Source: Neorhodopirellula pilleata (GTDB lineage: Bacteria > Planctomycetota > Planctomycetia > Pirellulales > Pirellulaceae). From it: DNA of 64,000 bases. Below the pieces are notes generated by a model. It did no database searches. It was not told where the DNA came from and worked only from the letters and a program-made list of their open reading frames with translations. The stretch lies in assembly GCF_007859915.1 (NCBI RefSeq), contig NZ_SJPM01000014.1, forward strand, positions 64,867-128,866. The letters run 5' to 3'. A program made the translations under genes and the position numbers. Positions 1 to 9,335 of the stretch are shown here, in pieces. Numbering within the stretch: the first letter of the stretch is position 1; every line of letters starts with the position of its first letter.

Positions 1-1
1 G

Positions 2-181
2 AATCAGTTCATCTCGTACGACGTACTGCTCGACGAGGTTTGGGGAGGGCCGCGTGAGAACTCGAGCATTCGAGGCGTTGCAAAACGCCTTCGAGATCGA
101 CTGGCTCTGGGAGGAATGGCCGAACTGTCTAGCGCGATCGATGGTTCTAATTCCGGGTTCTATCGTTTGATACTTGTTTGA
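2..181 (+). CDS. winged-helix regulator, C-terminal end only
   Basis: An open frame enters from the left edge and stops at 179-181. Its 59 residues read like the effector domain of OmpR/PhoB-type regulators: a DEVWG motif, a helix with RGVAKRLRDRL, and a final GFYRL strand that would form the wing. The N-terminal part is outside the window, so the sensory or receiver portion cannot be named. It lies upstream of the serine recombinase and may regulate it. The domain assignment rests on pattern only. Confidence 0.55.
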   Translation, partial: NQFISYDVLLDEVWGGPRENSSIRGVAKRLRDRLALGGMAELSSAIDGSNSGFYRLILV

Positions 182-250
182 TCACTGCTTGAAAATCAAA
201 CGCAGATCAAACGCAGAATCATGAATAGTCAAACGGGAATCAAACGGGGA
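176..250. promoter_or_regulatory. ATCAAACG iterons and inverted repeat before the recombinase
   Basis: Four copies of (A/G)TCAAACG occur at about 195, 206, 228 and 239. The first two are identical 11-mers (ATCAAACGCAG) in direct tandem. An inverted GTTTGAT at 176-182 faces the first copy. The block lies between the regulator fragment and the recombinase and is well placed as an operator, a recombination site or a ParB-type binding site. Which of these it is cannot be told from sequence. Confidence 0.5.
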
Positions 251-326
251 CTCGACATACTGGGTGAAACCGCACGGCCTATTTGCCGCAGTCCACCCAG
301 GTAGCCAATAAACAGGAGTTCCCGTC

Positions 327-1880
327 ATGCATGCAAACACAGATCAAACTGAGATGAAACTGGTTCGAGCCGCGCAGTACGTCCGGATGTCAACCGAACA
401 TCAGCAGTATTCGACCGCCAACCAAGATGACATCATTCAAGAGTACGCAAAGAAACGAAACTTCGAGATTGTGAAAACCTACGCGGACGAAGGCAAAAGC
501 GGTTTGAATGTCGCTGGCCGTCGTTCTCTCCAGGCGATGATCGCGGACGTACAAAATGGATCGGCCGACTACGAAGCCATCCTGGTTTACGACGTGAGTC
601 GCTGGGGCCGATTCCAAGACGCTGACGAAAGTGCCTACTACGAATATCTGTGCAAGCGAGCCGGCATCTCCGTTCACTATTGTGCCGAGCAATTCGAGAA
701 CGATGGTGGGCCGACATCGACGATCATCAAGAGTGTCAAGCGAGCGATGGCCGGCGAGTACAGTCGAGAATTGTCGACCAAAGTGTTTCAGGGCCAGTGT
801 CGTCTGATTGAGCTTGGCTACCGTCAGGGCGGGCCGGCGGGGTTCGGACTGCGGCGGATGTTGATCGATCAGTCGGGTGAAGCGAAAGCCCAGTTGGCTC
901 GCGGCGAGTGCAAGAGCCTGCAAACTGACCGCGTGATTCTGGTGAAGGGACCAGAACAAGAGATCGAGACCGTCAATCGTGTTTATCAGATGTTCGTCGT
1001 GGAGGGCCGGCGGGAACGCCAGATCGCTGATCAGTTGAATTCCGAAGGTATCGCGACGGACCTCGGCAGGTCATGGAGTCGCGGAACGGTCCGACAACTA
1101 CTGACGAATGAAAAGTATATCGGCAACAACGTCTACAACCGAACGTCGTTCAAGTTGAAGCAACGACGGGTATCCAACGAGCCAGACATCTGGATTCGCA
1201 AAAACGCTGCGTTCGAGGCGGTCGTCAGCCAAGAATTGTTCTACACCGCCCAGGGAATCATCCGGGAGCGAGCCAAATGCTACAGCGACGAGGACATGAT
1301 TACCTGTTTACGTTTGCTGATGGAGCAAAACCCCACCCTTTCAGCCGGACTGATCGACGCCGCCGACAACACGCCCACATCCTCAACCTACCGTAATCGG
1401 TTCGGCAGTCTGATTCGGGCGTATCGGTTGGCCGGTTATCAGCCCGACCGTGACTATGATTACATCGAGATTAATCAGAAGTTGCGAGAGATGTACCCTG
1501 ACTTGATTGGTGATGTGATGGCCCGTCTTGGCGCGGCGGGTGCGTCGGTCACCCAAGACGTCGATACGGACTTGCTGCTCATCAACGGAGAATACAGTGC
1601 TTCGATGATGCTCTCTCGGTGCCGGCAGACCAAGTCAGGTTCGCTTCGATGGATGATCAACGTTGAGCAGAAAGTCGCTCCCGATATCACAATCCTGGTC
1701 CGCATGGATGCTGCCAACGAGCATGTCGTCGATTACTACCTGTTGCCGATCATGGACATTCAATCGCCTCGACTGCTGTTGTGCGAAACCAATGGCGTTT
1801 ACTTGGACACCTATCAGTTCGACAGTCTCGATTACTTCACGTCGCTGTCGGAACGCACCAAGATCGAGGTGGCAGCATGA
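327..1880 (+). CDS. large serine recombinase
   Basis: 517-residue recombinase of the resolvase/invertase superfamily with an N-terminal catalytic domain. The nucleophile is probably Ser22 in VRMSTEH, followed by the DEGKSG and YDVSRWGR segments typical of the fold. A recombinase domain follows (about residues 170-290), and the C-terminal 200 residues are less familiar. AGGAG at 313-317 supports the ATG. The stop overlaps the start of the first ParB-like gene (ATGA), so the three genes form one translationally coupled unit. Likely role: integration or excision of the element that carries it. Confidence 0.9.
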   Translation: MHANTDQTEMKLVRAAQYVRMSTEHQQYSTANQDDIIQEYAKKRNFEIVKTYADEGKSGLNVAGRRSLQAMIADVQNGSADYEAILVYDVSRWGRFQDADESAYYEYLCKRAGISVHYCAEQFENDGGPTSTIIKSVKRAMAGEYSRELSTKVFQGQCRLIELGYRQGGPAGFGLRRMLIDQSGEAKAQLARGECKSLQTDRVILVKGPEQEIETVNRVYQMFVVEGRRERQIADQLNSEGIATDLGRSWSRGTVRQLLTNEKYIGNNVYNRTSFKLKQRRVSNEPDIWIRKNAAFEAVVSQELFYTAQGIIRERAKCYSDEDMITCLRLLMEQNPTLSAGLIDAADNTPTSSTYRNRFGSLIRAYRLAGYQPDRDYDYIEINQKLREMYPDLIGDVMARLGAAGASVTQDVDTDLLLINGEYSASMMLSRCRQTKSGSLRWMINVEQKVAPDITILVRMDAANEHVVDYYLLPIMDIQSPRLLLCETNGVYLDTYQFDSLDYFTSLSERTKIEVAA

Positions 1881-2764
1881 ACACTCCCAACGACAAAGAA
1901 ATCCGATTGATTCCCCTCGATAAGATCACTGTGGTCAATCCTCGTGATCGGGGACAGAAAAAATTCCGCCAGATCGTTAATAACATCGCCAACATTGGTT
2001 TGAAGAAGCCAATCACCGTCACACCGAAACCGCGCAGCGATGACGAGTTTCTGTTGGTCTGCGGGCAAGGACGCTACGAAGCCTATGAGAGGCTGGGAGA
2101 GACTGAGATTCCAGCGATCGTAATTGACGTCCCTGAGGACAAGCTGTTGTTGATGAGCTTGGTGGAGAATCTCGCTCGTCGGAAGCCGTCGTGCGTTGAG
2201 ATGGTTCATGAAATTGGTGCTCTTAAAAAGCGAGGGTATTCGTTCGCCGATATTGCGAGGAAGACGGACCTAACCGTCACATATATTCGCGGAATCATCA
2301 AACTAATCGAACGAGGCGAAGAGCGACTCATGATGGCGGTCGAACGTGGCCAGATTCCGGTCAGCGTCGCAGTGACCATCGCGGTCGCCGACGATCACGA
2401 TATCCAGCGTGCATTAACCGAAGCCTACGAGTCAAACGATCTGCGTGGAAGAAAGCTTCTTGCGGCGCGTCGTCTTATCGAAAAACGACAAACTGACGGT
2501 AAGTCGCTGCGGAGTGGCCCACGTCGCACCAAGTCGATGGTGTCCGGGAAAAAGCTTTTAGAAACCTATCAGGCTGAATCCGCAAAACAGCGGTTGGTCA
2601 TCCAGAAATCGAAACTATGTGAGACCCGATTGTTGTTTGTCGTGTCCGCGATCCGGCAACTCATCGACGACAAGCGTTTCGTCGAACTGCTTCGGTCTGA
2701 AAAACTCGACACGATGCCGACCTATCTCGCGACCGAACTCAACAGAAGGGGCACCATCTTATGA
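1877..2764 (+). CDS. ParB/RepB-like partition protein 1
   Basis: 295 residues. The N-terminal half has the ParB/Srx fold pattern: a short KITVVNPR-type strand, KPITVTP, then the nucleotide-binding GQGRYEAYERLGE motif. A helix-turn-helix (FADIARKTDLTVTYIRGIIKL) follows, then a C-terminal RepB-like region. It starts inside the stop codon of the recombinase and its own stop overlaps the next gene. ParB proteins of this type partition plasmids or act as CTP-dependent DNA clamps; twin copies beside a recombinase suggest a role in the recombination complex or maintenance of a mobile element. The specific role is inferred. Confidence 0.8.
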   Translation: MNTPNDKEIRLIPLDKITVVNPRDRGQKKFRQIVNNIANIGLKKPITVTPKPRSDDEFLLVCGQGRYEAYERLGETEIPAIVIDVPEDKLLLMSLVENLARRKPSCVEMVHEIGALKKRGYSFADIARKTDLTVTYIRGIIKLIERGEERLMMAVERGQIPVSVAVTIAVADDHDIQRALTEAYESNDLRGRKLLAARRLIEKRQTDGKSLRSGPRRTKSMVSGKKLLETYQAESAKQRLVIQKSKLCETRLLFVVSAIRQLIDDKRFVELLRSEKLDTMPTYLATELNRRGTIL

Positions 2765-3657
2765 CGTCAAAAGTACAACTGGCATGCGAAACGGTCGTCC
2801 GCGAGCTTTCGCTCTCGGAGATTCTTCCCATGCGAAAGATCCCCAAGAACGCCAAAGGCACCGTCAAGTATCGACAGATTGTGGCGTCTATTAAGCAGAT
2901 CGGCTTGATCGAACCGCTGGTCGTCCATCGGCAAAAGGGCAGTGAGGGACAATTCATATTGCTCGACGGCAACGTTCGATACGAAGTGATGATGGAACTG
3001 AAGTTCGAAAAGGTCAAATGTCTGATTGCTCTCGACGACGAAGCGTTCACTTACAACCACAAGGTGAATCGTTTGACTGCAATCCAAGAGCATTTCATGA
3101 TCATGAAAGCGGTGAAGAGTGGCGTATCGGAGAGTCAGATCGCGGACGTACTAGACATCGACGTTGCCTTAATTCGGAAAAAGCGGGACTTACTGGTTGG
3201 AATTTGCCCCGAAGCAATTGAGCTATTGAAAGGTAAGAAACCAACGAGTGCCACGTTCGTTCAGATGCGAAAGGTCATCCCGATGCGGCAAATCGAGATG
3301 GCCGAGCTGATGTGTGCAACGAGCAACTTCACGGACTCCTATTCTAAATGCTTGATTGCGGCGACGCCAACCGAGCAACTGGTCGACAAGGAATGCTCTC
3401 GCGAGGTCGATGGACTTTCGTTGATCGACATGGCGAGGATGGAACGGGAGATGGACTCACTCGCGAAGGACTTCAAGCAAATCGACGAGGTTCACGGTAA
3501 GAACGTGCTCAACTTGGTCATTGCGGTTGGATACCTGAAATCACTTCTGGATAACGCGAGGATTGTTCGATACCTCGCGGGGAACTACCCCGAAATTCTC
3601 AACGAGCTTCAGAAAGTTTCTGAGTCACGAATGCTGGAAGTTGACACGGATCAATAG
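2761..3657 (+). CDS. ParB/RepB-like partition protein 2
   Basis: 298 residues, distantly similar in plan to the preceding gene: an N-terminal ParB-type domain (KQIGLIEPLVV, LDGNVRYEVMMEL), a helix-turn-helix around residues 120-150 (ESQIADVLDIDVALIRKK), and a C-terminal helical region that resembles plasmid RepB C-terminal domains. Its ATG overlaps the stop of ParB 1. It is the last gene of the recombinase operon, which ends at a strong hairpin at 3750. The two proteins may act as a heterodimer, but this is not shown by the sequence. Confidence 0.75.
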   Translation: MTSKVQLACETVVRELSLSEILPMRKIPKNAKGTVKYRQIVASIKQIGLIEPLVVHRQKGSEGQFILLDGNVRYEVMMELKFEKVKCLIALDDEAFTYNHKVNRLTAIQEHFMIMKAVKSGVSESQIADVLDIDVALIRKKRDLLVGICPEAIELLKGKKPTSATFVQMRKVIPMRQIEMAELMCATSNFTDSYSKCLIAATPTEQLVDKECSREVDGLSLIDMARMEREMDSLAKDFKQIDEVHGKNVLNLVIAVGYLKSLLDNARIVRYLAGNYPEILNELQKVSESRMLEVDTDQ

Positions 3658-3749
3658 TTCGCGGTGGAAGCCCTCGCGGCAACAACGGTTGGCAAGTGAA
3701 GGTCGGAACTCTCAAAGACGCCTCGATCGAGTTCATCCTCAGAGAAATA

Positions 3750-3790
3750 GAAAACGCCCGCGGGGGATTTCTCCTCCGCGGGCGTTTCGG
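3750..3790. terminator. bidirectional hairpin terminator
   Basis: A GC-rich perfect hairpin (AACGCCCGCGG arm with its complement, loop rich in T and C) lies between the convergent ParB 2 and Ro60 genes. It is flanked by A runs on the left and T-rich sequence on the right, so it can end both operons. Confidence 0.75.
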
Positions 3791-3808
3791 GTTTGTTCGT
3801 CTTTCGAC

Positions 3809-5467
<1,659 letters not shown>

Positions 5468-5529
5468 GTTTGACCTCCTACGGAAATGCAGTGAAACCAG
5501 CACGCTGCCGGTCCCACGAAGTGATAAAG

Positions 5530-5636
5530 CACTCGACGAATTTGTGGACAGAGATCCAGCCCGTTAGAGATTAACGAAGCGGGCTGGGCGGGAGTCGAAC
5601 CTGCAAAGCCATGTACTCCGTACCGGCAGTCGAGTG
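5530..5636 (-). ncRNA. Y RNA-like gene A
   Basis: The ends pair perfectly (CACTCGAC with GTCGAGTG). Next to the 5' arm is the box GGAGTACAT shared by this family, and ATTCGTC precedes the 3' arm. Inside are a T-arm-like hairpin (GGTTCGACTCC) and a long stem (CCAGCCC with GGGCTGG) at the place of a capped acceptor stem. The D arm is poorly preserved. It is the member nearest the Ro60 start codon. YrlA-type identity is inferred from structure and from the neighbour. Confidence 0.65.
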
Positions 5637-5648
5637 TGTCTTGTTTCG

Positions 5649-5705
5649 TGGGATAAGCTTCCAGCTTGTCAATTGCTGAGTGACAGGCAGGATGCCTATC
5701 CCACG
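5649..5705. repeat. palindromic spacer repeat GTGGGATA...TATCCCAC
   Basis: Imperfect hairpin with GTGGGATA and TATCCCAC ends and AAGCTTCCAGCTTGTC facing GACAGGCAGGATGCC. Near-identical copies lie at 6527-6584 and 45687-45744, each in the spacer between two Y RNA-like genes. Confidence 0.7.
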
Positions 5706-5723
5706 GGTAGTGATGCAAAAACG

Positions 5724-5856
5724 CGATCGACGAAGCGTCTGAAAGTTCGAAGGGTGAAGTTCGAGGTTTGAACCGATTGATCCAGCCCCGACCTTTCACA
5801 CTTCACCCTTCTGACTTCGAACTTCTAGACATGTACTCCGAATCGACAGTCGATCG
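5724..5856 (-). ncRNA. Y RNA-like gene B with a repeat hairpin in place of the tRNA-like module
   Basis: The ends pair perfectly (CGATCGAC with GTCGATCG), and the box CGGAGTACAT and CTTCGTC are conserved. The interior has no T or D arm. It is filled by a hairpin of the GAAGTTTGAAG repeat family (AGAAGTTCGAAG facing CTTCGAACTTT). A T run follows the 3' arm. It starts close to the stop of the small gene at 5867. Confidence 0.6.
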
Positions 5857-5866
5857 TGAGCGATTT

Positions 5867-6238
5867 CTATTTCGTTTTCTTCTTGGCGGGTTTTCCCATT
5901 TGTTTCCAAAGGGAACGGCCGTTGTCTCGGTCAAGCCGGACGAGTTGTTGCTGTCGTGTGTCGAAAGCGATCAGGTTTCCTCTGGGTCGCTTCGCGTAAA
6001 CGAACGGCAAGCAAACGGCAACGACTTTGTGCGGTTCGCCGGCTGCGTTGGGCAAGTAGCGAATTCGAACGAGTTCGTCGATGGGTTGTGAGATGCCTGA
6101 GCAGTCCCATAGGTAGGATGGAAGCTCGATGATCTCGCTGAGGATGGTGACGTAGTCACCTTTTGCGATGTCTTCGCCAGCGATCCTGGCCGCGACGGTC
6201 GTCACGGTTTTGGATCGGGATTCGGTTGTGGTTTTCAT
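5867..6238 (-). CDS. small conserved protein between Y RNA genes
   Basis: 123 residues from the ATG at 6238; a longer frame runs into the upstream Y RNA spacer. I recognise no family. It has a Thr/Ser-rich basic N-terminus, a central hydrophobic stretch (VVAVCLPFVYA) and a lysine-rich tail (GKPAKKKTK), so it may bind RNA. It lies inside the Y RNA cluster upstream of Ro60 and on the same strand. At locus 2 its first 29 or so codons are fused in frame to the Ro60 remnant, which confirms that this reading frame and start are real. Confidence 0.6.
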   Translation of the reverse strand: MKTTTESRSKTVTTVAARIAGEDIAKGDYVTILSEIIELPSYLWDCSGISQPIDELVRIRYLPNAAGEPHKVVAVCLPFVYAKRPRGNLIAFDTRQQQLVRLDRDNGRSLWKQMGKPAKKKTK

Positions 6239-6382
6239 GTTTCCGCAATCGTTGAAAGAATGAATTGTGCATGTGTGTTCTCTGTTGAAACGCGAGCCTG
6301 GATTACTCGCGGCCGGTCGTAATGGCGAAACAGGAATGTAAAACACGCATAATTCGATCTCTCGAGACGATTGGGGCAAACG

Positions 6383-6516
6383 CGACTAACGAAGTGGTTG
6401 AATCAGAATCGCTTCGACGCTCTAACCAATTGAGCTACGGCACCGCTTGGCAATGCCGGCGGGGATCGAACCCGCAACCTCCGAATTATGATGTACTCCG
6501 AAACGGCAGTTAGTCG
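6383..6516 (-). ncRNA. Y RNA-like gene C with tRNA-like module
   Basis: The ends pair perfectly (CGACTAAC with GTTAGTCG), with the CGGAGTACAT box at the 5' side and CACTTCGTTAGTCG at the 3' side. Between them come, in this order, a T arm (GGGTTCGATCCCC), a 7-bp acceptor-like stem (CGGCATT with GGTGCCG) closed by a short loop, and a canonical D arm (GTAGCTCAATTGGTTAGAGC). The order T arm - capped acceptor - D arm is that of the tRNA mimic in YrlA RNAs. The copy at 45545 is closely related. Confidence 0.75.
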
Positions 6517-6526
6517 TGTATCGGGT

Positions 6527-6584
6527 GTGGGATAAGCTTCCAGCTTGTCGACTGCTTGATGACAGGCAAGATGCCTATCCCACG
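6527..6584. repeat. palindromic spacer repeat, second copy
   Basis: Same hairpin as at 5649, with GTGGGATA and TATCCCAC ends, in the spacer between Y RNA-like genes C and D. Confidence 0.7.
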
Positions 6585-6602
6585 GGTTGCTGTGTGTAAA
6601 AA

Positions 6603-6736
6603 CGATTGACGAAGTTGGTTAATCAGACATTTCGATGCTCTACCAACTGAGCTACGAAGCGAACACAAGGTTCACTTCGGTGGGACTCGAACCCACGACA
6701 CCCGAGGTGATGTAGTCCAATCAGGCAGTCAATCAT
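6603..6736 (-). ncRNA. Y RNA-like gene D with tRNA-like module
   Basis: The ends TGATTGAC and GTCAATCG pair. A T arm (GGGTTCGAGTCCC), an acceptor-like stem (GAAGTGA with TCGCTTC) and a full D arm (GTAGCTCAGTTGGTAGAGC) follow in permuted order. The 5' box is GGACTACAT, and a T run follows the 3' arm as a possible terminator. The copy at 45764 is nearly identical. Confidence 0.75.
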
Positions 6737-6774
6737 GTGCGGTTGTGGGATTTCCCACGTTTGGTTGATCAAAT

Positions 6775-6916
6775 CAACTGACGAGGTGTTGACCAGAGAA
6801 TCTTTCCTGCGTGTTTGCCAATTCCACCACAACGATCTTGCGATCGCAGACGGGACTCGAACCCGCAAAGTCTTCCGACCACAGAAACCCATGTACTCCA
6901 AATCGGCAGTCAGTCG
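6775..6916 (-). ncRNA. Y RNA-like gene E with a Leu-type tRNA-like module
   Basis: The ends CGACTGAC and GTCAGTTG pair, with the box TTGGAGTACAT. The T arm (GGGTTCGAGTCCC) is followed by an acceptor-like stem (CTGCGAT with ATCGTTG) whose tip can form C-GCAA-G, a GNRA tetraloop. The D arm (GTGGTGGAATTGGCAAACACG) is typical of tRNA-Leu. Locus 2 has no equivalent. Confidence 0.75.
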
Positions 6917-6929
6917 TGTTTTGGGGAGC

Positions 6930-7005
6930 CGTGAGTCCTGAGGGTTGAGACTCGAGGGAATTCGATCCACTCAAGACTCACAACTCAAGACTCGCGACTT
7001 TCGTT
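6930..7005. repeat. GAGTCTTGA-family hairpin
   Basis: Arms made of degenerate tandem GAGTC(T/C)TGA units on one side and TCAAGACTCA units on the other. Other copies are at 7975-8043, 14200-14262, 48126-48197 and 50440-50505, and a half-copy is near 46257. Confidence 0.65.
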
Positions 7006-7012
7006 GTGTTGT

Positions 7013-7085
7013 GATCGGCCAGCGAAGGTTTTGAATCAGACGGTTCTTTAGCAAAGATGTATTCCGATTCGTCAGTTGGTCGATC
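7013..7085 (-). ncRNA. minimal Y RNA-like gene F
   Basis: GATCGACCA pairs with TGGCCGATC (8 of 9), with the box CGGAATACATC and CCTTCGC near the arms. Only about 30 nt separate the arms and no tRNA-like module is present. It lies directly beside tRNA-Cys; the copy at 46586 keeps the same plan and place. Confidence 0.6.
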
Positions 7086-7090
7086 AAGAA

Positions 7091-7158
7091 ACGCTGGTGG
7101 GAGTCGAACCCACTTCGACCGGGTTGCAGCCGGTTGCCTGGCCATCTGGCTCCAGCGT
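7091..7158 (-). tRNA. tRNA-Cys(GCA)
   Basis: Acceptor ACGCTGG pairs perfectly with CCAGCGT. The anticodon stem ACCGG/CCGGT carries loop CTGCAAC, and the T arm is GTGGG/CCCAC. Discriminator U. No CCA is encoded, as in the other array tRNAs checked. It is the last tRNA of the array, next to Y RNA F. Confidence 0.88.
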
Positions 7159-7169
7159 TACGTTGCAGA

Positions 7170-7754
7170 TTAAGACTCGCTGCCGAGTCCATGGTTCGCG
7201 GCAATTTGGATCCAAGTTGCATCAACTTTCGATTCTACCTCGTGCTCGATCTCTGCGAAGAACCACTCAAGCGGTTCCGTCGACTTGCCTGCTGTGCAAC
7301 CGTCAACGATCAGGAAGGCGAGGAGTAGATCCCAGTCATCTATGACTTCAAGCAACTGTCGCTTCCGTTCGCTGTGGTCACCTCCATACCGATACTTCTT
7401 CCAGAGAGCAAATGGCTCATCGTGAAACTGGACGATCGTTAGCAAATCGCGATCCTTGACATATCGTTCCAGGAACTTCCTCGCCAATGAGGCGTGGCTG
7501 TTCGGATCAACGATCGCTACGCCCGAACTTGCATCAGGCTTAAACGTATCGTGCGTGTGAATCAATACCCGCAGTTTCCAGAACTCATCGTCAGACAACT
7601 TTGGCCTGAGCCGTCCAAGATTGTGTTCGAGTTCCATAATGTGCTGACGAATTGAACCTTCCGGGTGCCCCGATCGCGGTTTGCCCCACTCAAGATTTGC
7701 TTGGTACGCCGGTTCGGATTGAATGCAATTTAGGATTTCTTCGTAGTTGGTCAT
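7170..7754 (-). CDS. HD-domain-like protein inside the tRNA array
   Basis: 194 residues, start supported by GAGG about eight bases upstream. The segment LIHTHDTFK and later conserved His/Asp residues suggest a divergent HD-type phosphohydrolase, which usually acts on nucleotides or cyclic phosphates. The metal-binding set is incomplete by eye, so the activity is uncertain. It lies between tRNA-Cys and tRNA-Arg(GCG) on the array strand. At locus 2 an unrelated gene (46763) takes this position, so this slot holds exchangeable cargo. Confidence 0.6.
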   Translation of the reverse strand: MTNYEEILNCIQSEPAYQANLEWGKPRSGHPEGSIRQHIMELEHNLGRLRPKLSDDEFWKLRVLIHTHDTFKPDASSGVAIVDPNSHASLARKFLERYVKDRDLLTIVQFHDEPFALWKKYRYGGDHSERKRQLLEVIDDWDLLLAFLIVDGCTAGKSTEPLEWFFAEIEHEVESKVDATWIQIAANHGLGSES

Positions 7755-7893
7755 GGTGTTCCCTCACCTATCCTTCTTGAGAATTGAATGTCTGATGCTT
7801 CGGTCCTTTCGGCTAAACAGGTCGACCCGTTTCAGGTTCGTTGGCATCCGATGTGGGCCATGCGTTGCACCGATGGAATTATAAGCTCTGAAT

Positions 7894-7965
7894 GCTCTCG
7901 CCAGGAATCGAACCTGGTCTACGACCTTCGCAAAGTCGCGTGCGAATCCGGCACACTCCGAGAAC
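7894..7965 (-). tRNA. tRNA-Arg(GCG)
   Basis: Acceptor GTTCTCG/CGAGAGC, D stem GTGT/GCAC, anticodon loop TTGCGAA, T arm CCAGG/CCTGG. An encoded GCG anticodon is unusual for bacterial Arg, where ACG normally reads CGN codons. Position 8 is G rather than U. Confidence 0.82.
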
Positions 7966-7974
7966 ATAGGTGTG

Positions 7975-8043
7975 GTGTGAGTCTCGAGTAGTGAGACCTG
8001 AGGTGTTTTCCTCAAGACTCATCGCTCAAGACTCACGACTCTC
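7975..8043. repeat. GAGTCTTGA-family hairpin
   Basis: GTGAGTCTCGAGTAGTGAGA faces CTCAAGACTCATCGCTCAAG, forming a long imperfect hairpin in the spacer between two Arg tRNAs. Confidence 0.6.
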
Positions 8044-8048
8044 GCAGT

Positions 8049-8119
8049 ACCTCGCCAGGGAGTCGAACCCCGTCTAACGGTTCCGAAGACCGTCGTGCTG
8101 TCCATCACACTCGCAAGGC
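8049..8119 (-). tRNA. tRNA-Arg(UCG), copy 1
   Basis: Acceptor GCCTTGC/GCGAGGT, D stem GTGT/GCAC, anticodon stem ACGGT/ACCGT with loop CTTCGGA, T arm CGGGG/CCCTG. Discriminator A. Confidence 0.85.
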
Positions 8120-8218
8120 GAATGCAGTGCCGACAATCATTGGTTGCCGGCACTGCCTAAGTGACATCAATCGACTCGGTCCGACTCGCGTCCTTCGCGA
8201 ATCATTCTTCGTCGACGA

Positions 8219-9076
8219 TTACTCCTCGTGACTGACTCGGCCTTTTTCAAGGTCGAGATACAGTCGTGCGTTGGCGTTCTTTGCCAAATCACGAAGCGTT
8301 TCAAGCTCGGCCAATCGCAGCAATGCTGGGTGTCCTTCCAACACCGATGCTGCCTTTGCACGTTGCTCGTAGGCTTGCGTTTCCGCATCCACCTTTGCTC
8401 GCAACGACTCGGCTTCTGCTTGCTCTCGCAATCGAAGTGCTTCTGCATTCGCCTCCGCATCTCGTCGCGTGATTTCTGCTCGCGATTCCGACTCGATCTG
8501 CTCGACTTCCGCTCGCGTTCGAGCCTCCACCAACTGGGCTTGGCTTTGTCGCTCCGCAGCCAACACTCGGTTCATGATCTCCTGCAGGTTTCCCGGGAAG
8601 ATCAAGTCCTTCACGTCAGCGCGACGAATCGCAACGCCGTAGCCATTCGCCGACTCGGTCACATCCGAAAGGATATCTTCGCTTAATCGGTTTCGGTTGG
8701 TGAGAATCTCTTCCAGATTCATCGACGCCAGCGAACGACGTGCCGCTAATTGCACATCGCTGTAAAGTCGATCCTCGAACTGGTCCACTGTGTGGATCGC
8801 AGCCTTTGGATCGGTCACGCGGAACTGCACCAAGATGCTGACTCGGATCGCGACCTTGTCAGCGGTCAGGATTTCCTGGCCCTTGATCGTCAGCTCGCGT
8901 TCGCGGATGTCGACCAGCATGCACTCGACAGTTGGCAGTTCGTTGAACCACTGCTTACGCGGTGGAATCTTGTAGCGACCCGCTTCGAGTACCTTGGTTA
9001 GCTTGCCGTCTTCGTAGTACAAACCGCGGTGCGTATCCTTGATAATGAACTCTCGTCCTGCACCTGAAATCATCAT
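8219..9076 (-). CDS. SPFH/stomatin-like protein (slipin)
   Basis: 285 residues from the ATG pair following AAAGGAGGTGCGAC. The SPFH (Band 7) domain covers about residues 10-190, with VDIRERELTIKGQEILTADK and RRSLASMNLEEILTNR. A long Ala/Glu/Arg-rich coiled coil follows (AEARTRAEVEQIESES type), then a short C-terminal region. There is no obvious N-terminal membrane helix, so membrane contact would have to come from elsewhere. Such proteins form large oligomeric scaffolds. It is cargo within the tRNA array, between two Arg tRNAs, and is absent from locus 2. Confidence 0.85.
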   Translation of the reverse strand: MMISGAGREFIIKDTHRGLYYEDGKLTKVLEAGRYKIPPRKQWFNELPTVECMLVDIRERELTIKGQEILTADKVAIRVSILVQFRVTDPKAAIHTVDQFEDRLYSDVQLAARRSLASMNLEEILTNRNRLSEDILSDVTESANGYGVAIRRADVKDLIFPGNLQEIMNRVLAAERQSQAQLVEARTRAEVEQIESESRAEITRRDAEANAEALRLREQAEAESLRAKVDAETQAYEQRAKAASVLEGHPALLRLAELETLRDLAKNANARLYLDLEKGRVSHEE

Positions 9077-9248
9077 GTCGCACCTCCTTTCGATGCTTGC
9101 GTTTCTGTTGTTAGTGGTCGTGTAAGGAGCCTCGGAGCGGAGCCGATGTGGAGAACAAGCTTTCAGATGTGGAAATTCTGAGCGTTCATTCCGAGAGGTG
9201 ATCGCAGGAACCAAATGGTGGCTCGCTCCTGACGCCGCCGAGGCAAGT

Positions 9249-9319
9249 AACTCGTCCAGGAATCGAACCTGGTCCGACAGTTTCGAGGACTGCCGTGCTA
9301 TCCAGCACACTCACGAGTC
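9249..9319 (-). tRNA. tRNA-Arg(UCG), copy 2, with C33
   Basis: Acceptor GACTCGT/ACGAGTT, anticodon stem GCAGT/ACTGT, loop CCTCGAA. Position 33, almost always U, is C. The homologous gene at 47257 keeps U33 (CTTCGAA). The gene is otherwise intact; decoding ability is doubtful. Confidence 0.75.
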
Positions 9320-9335
9320 ATGTTTGAGAGATCAG

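Noticed and set aside
6383..6916. Circularly permuted tRNA genes (3' half before 5' half)
   Set aside because: The acceptor halves do pair in permuted order, but there is no anticodon arm, and the outer ends pair to form a stem with conserved boxes next to a Ro60 gene. Y RNAs with tRNA-like modules explain this better.
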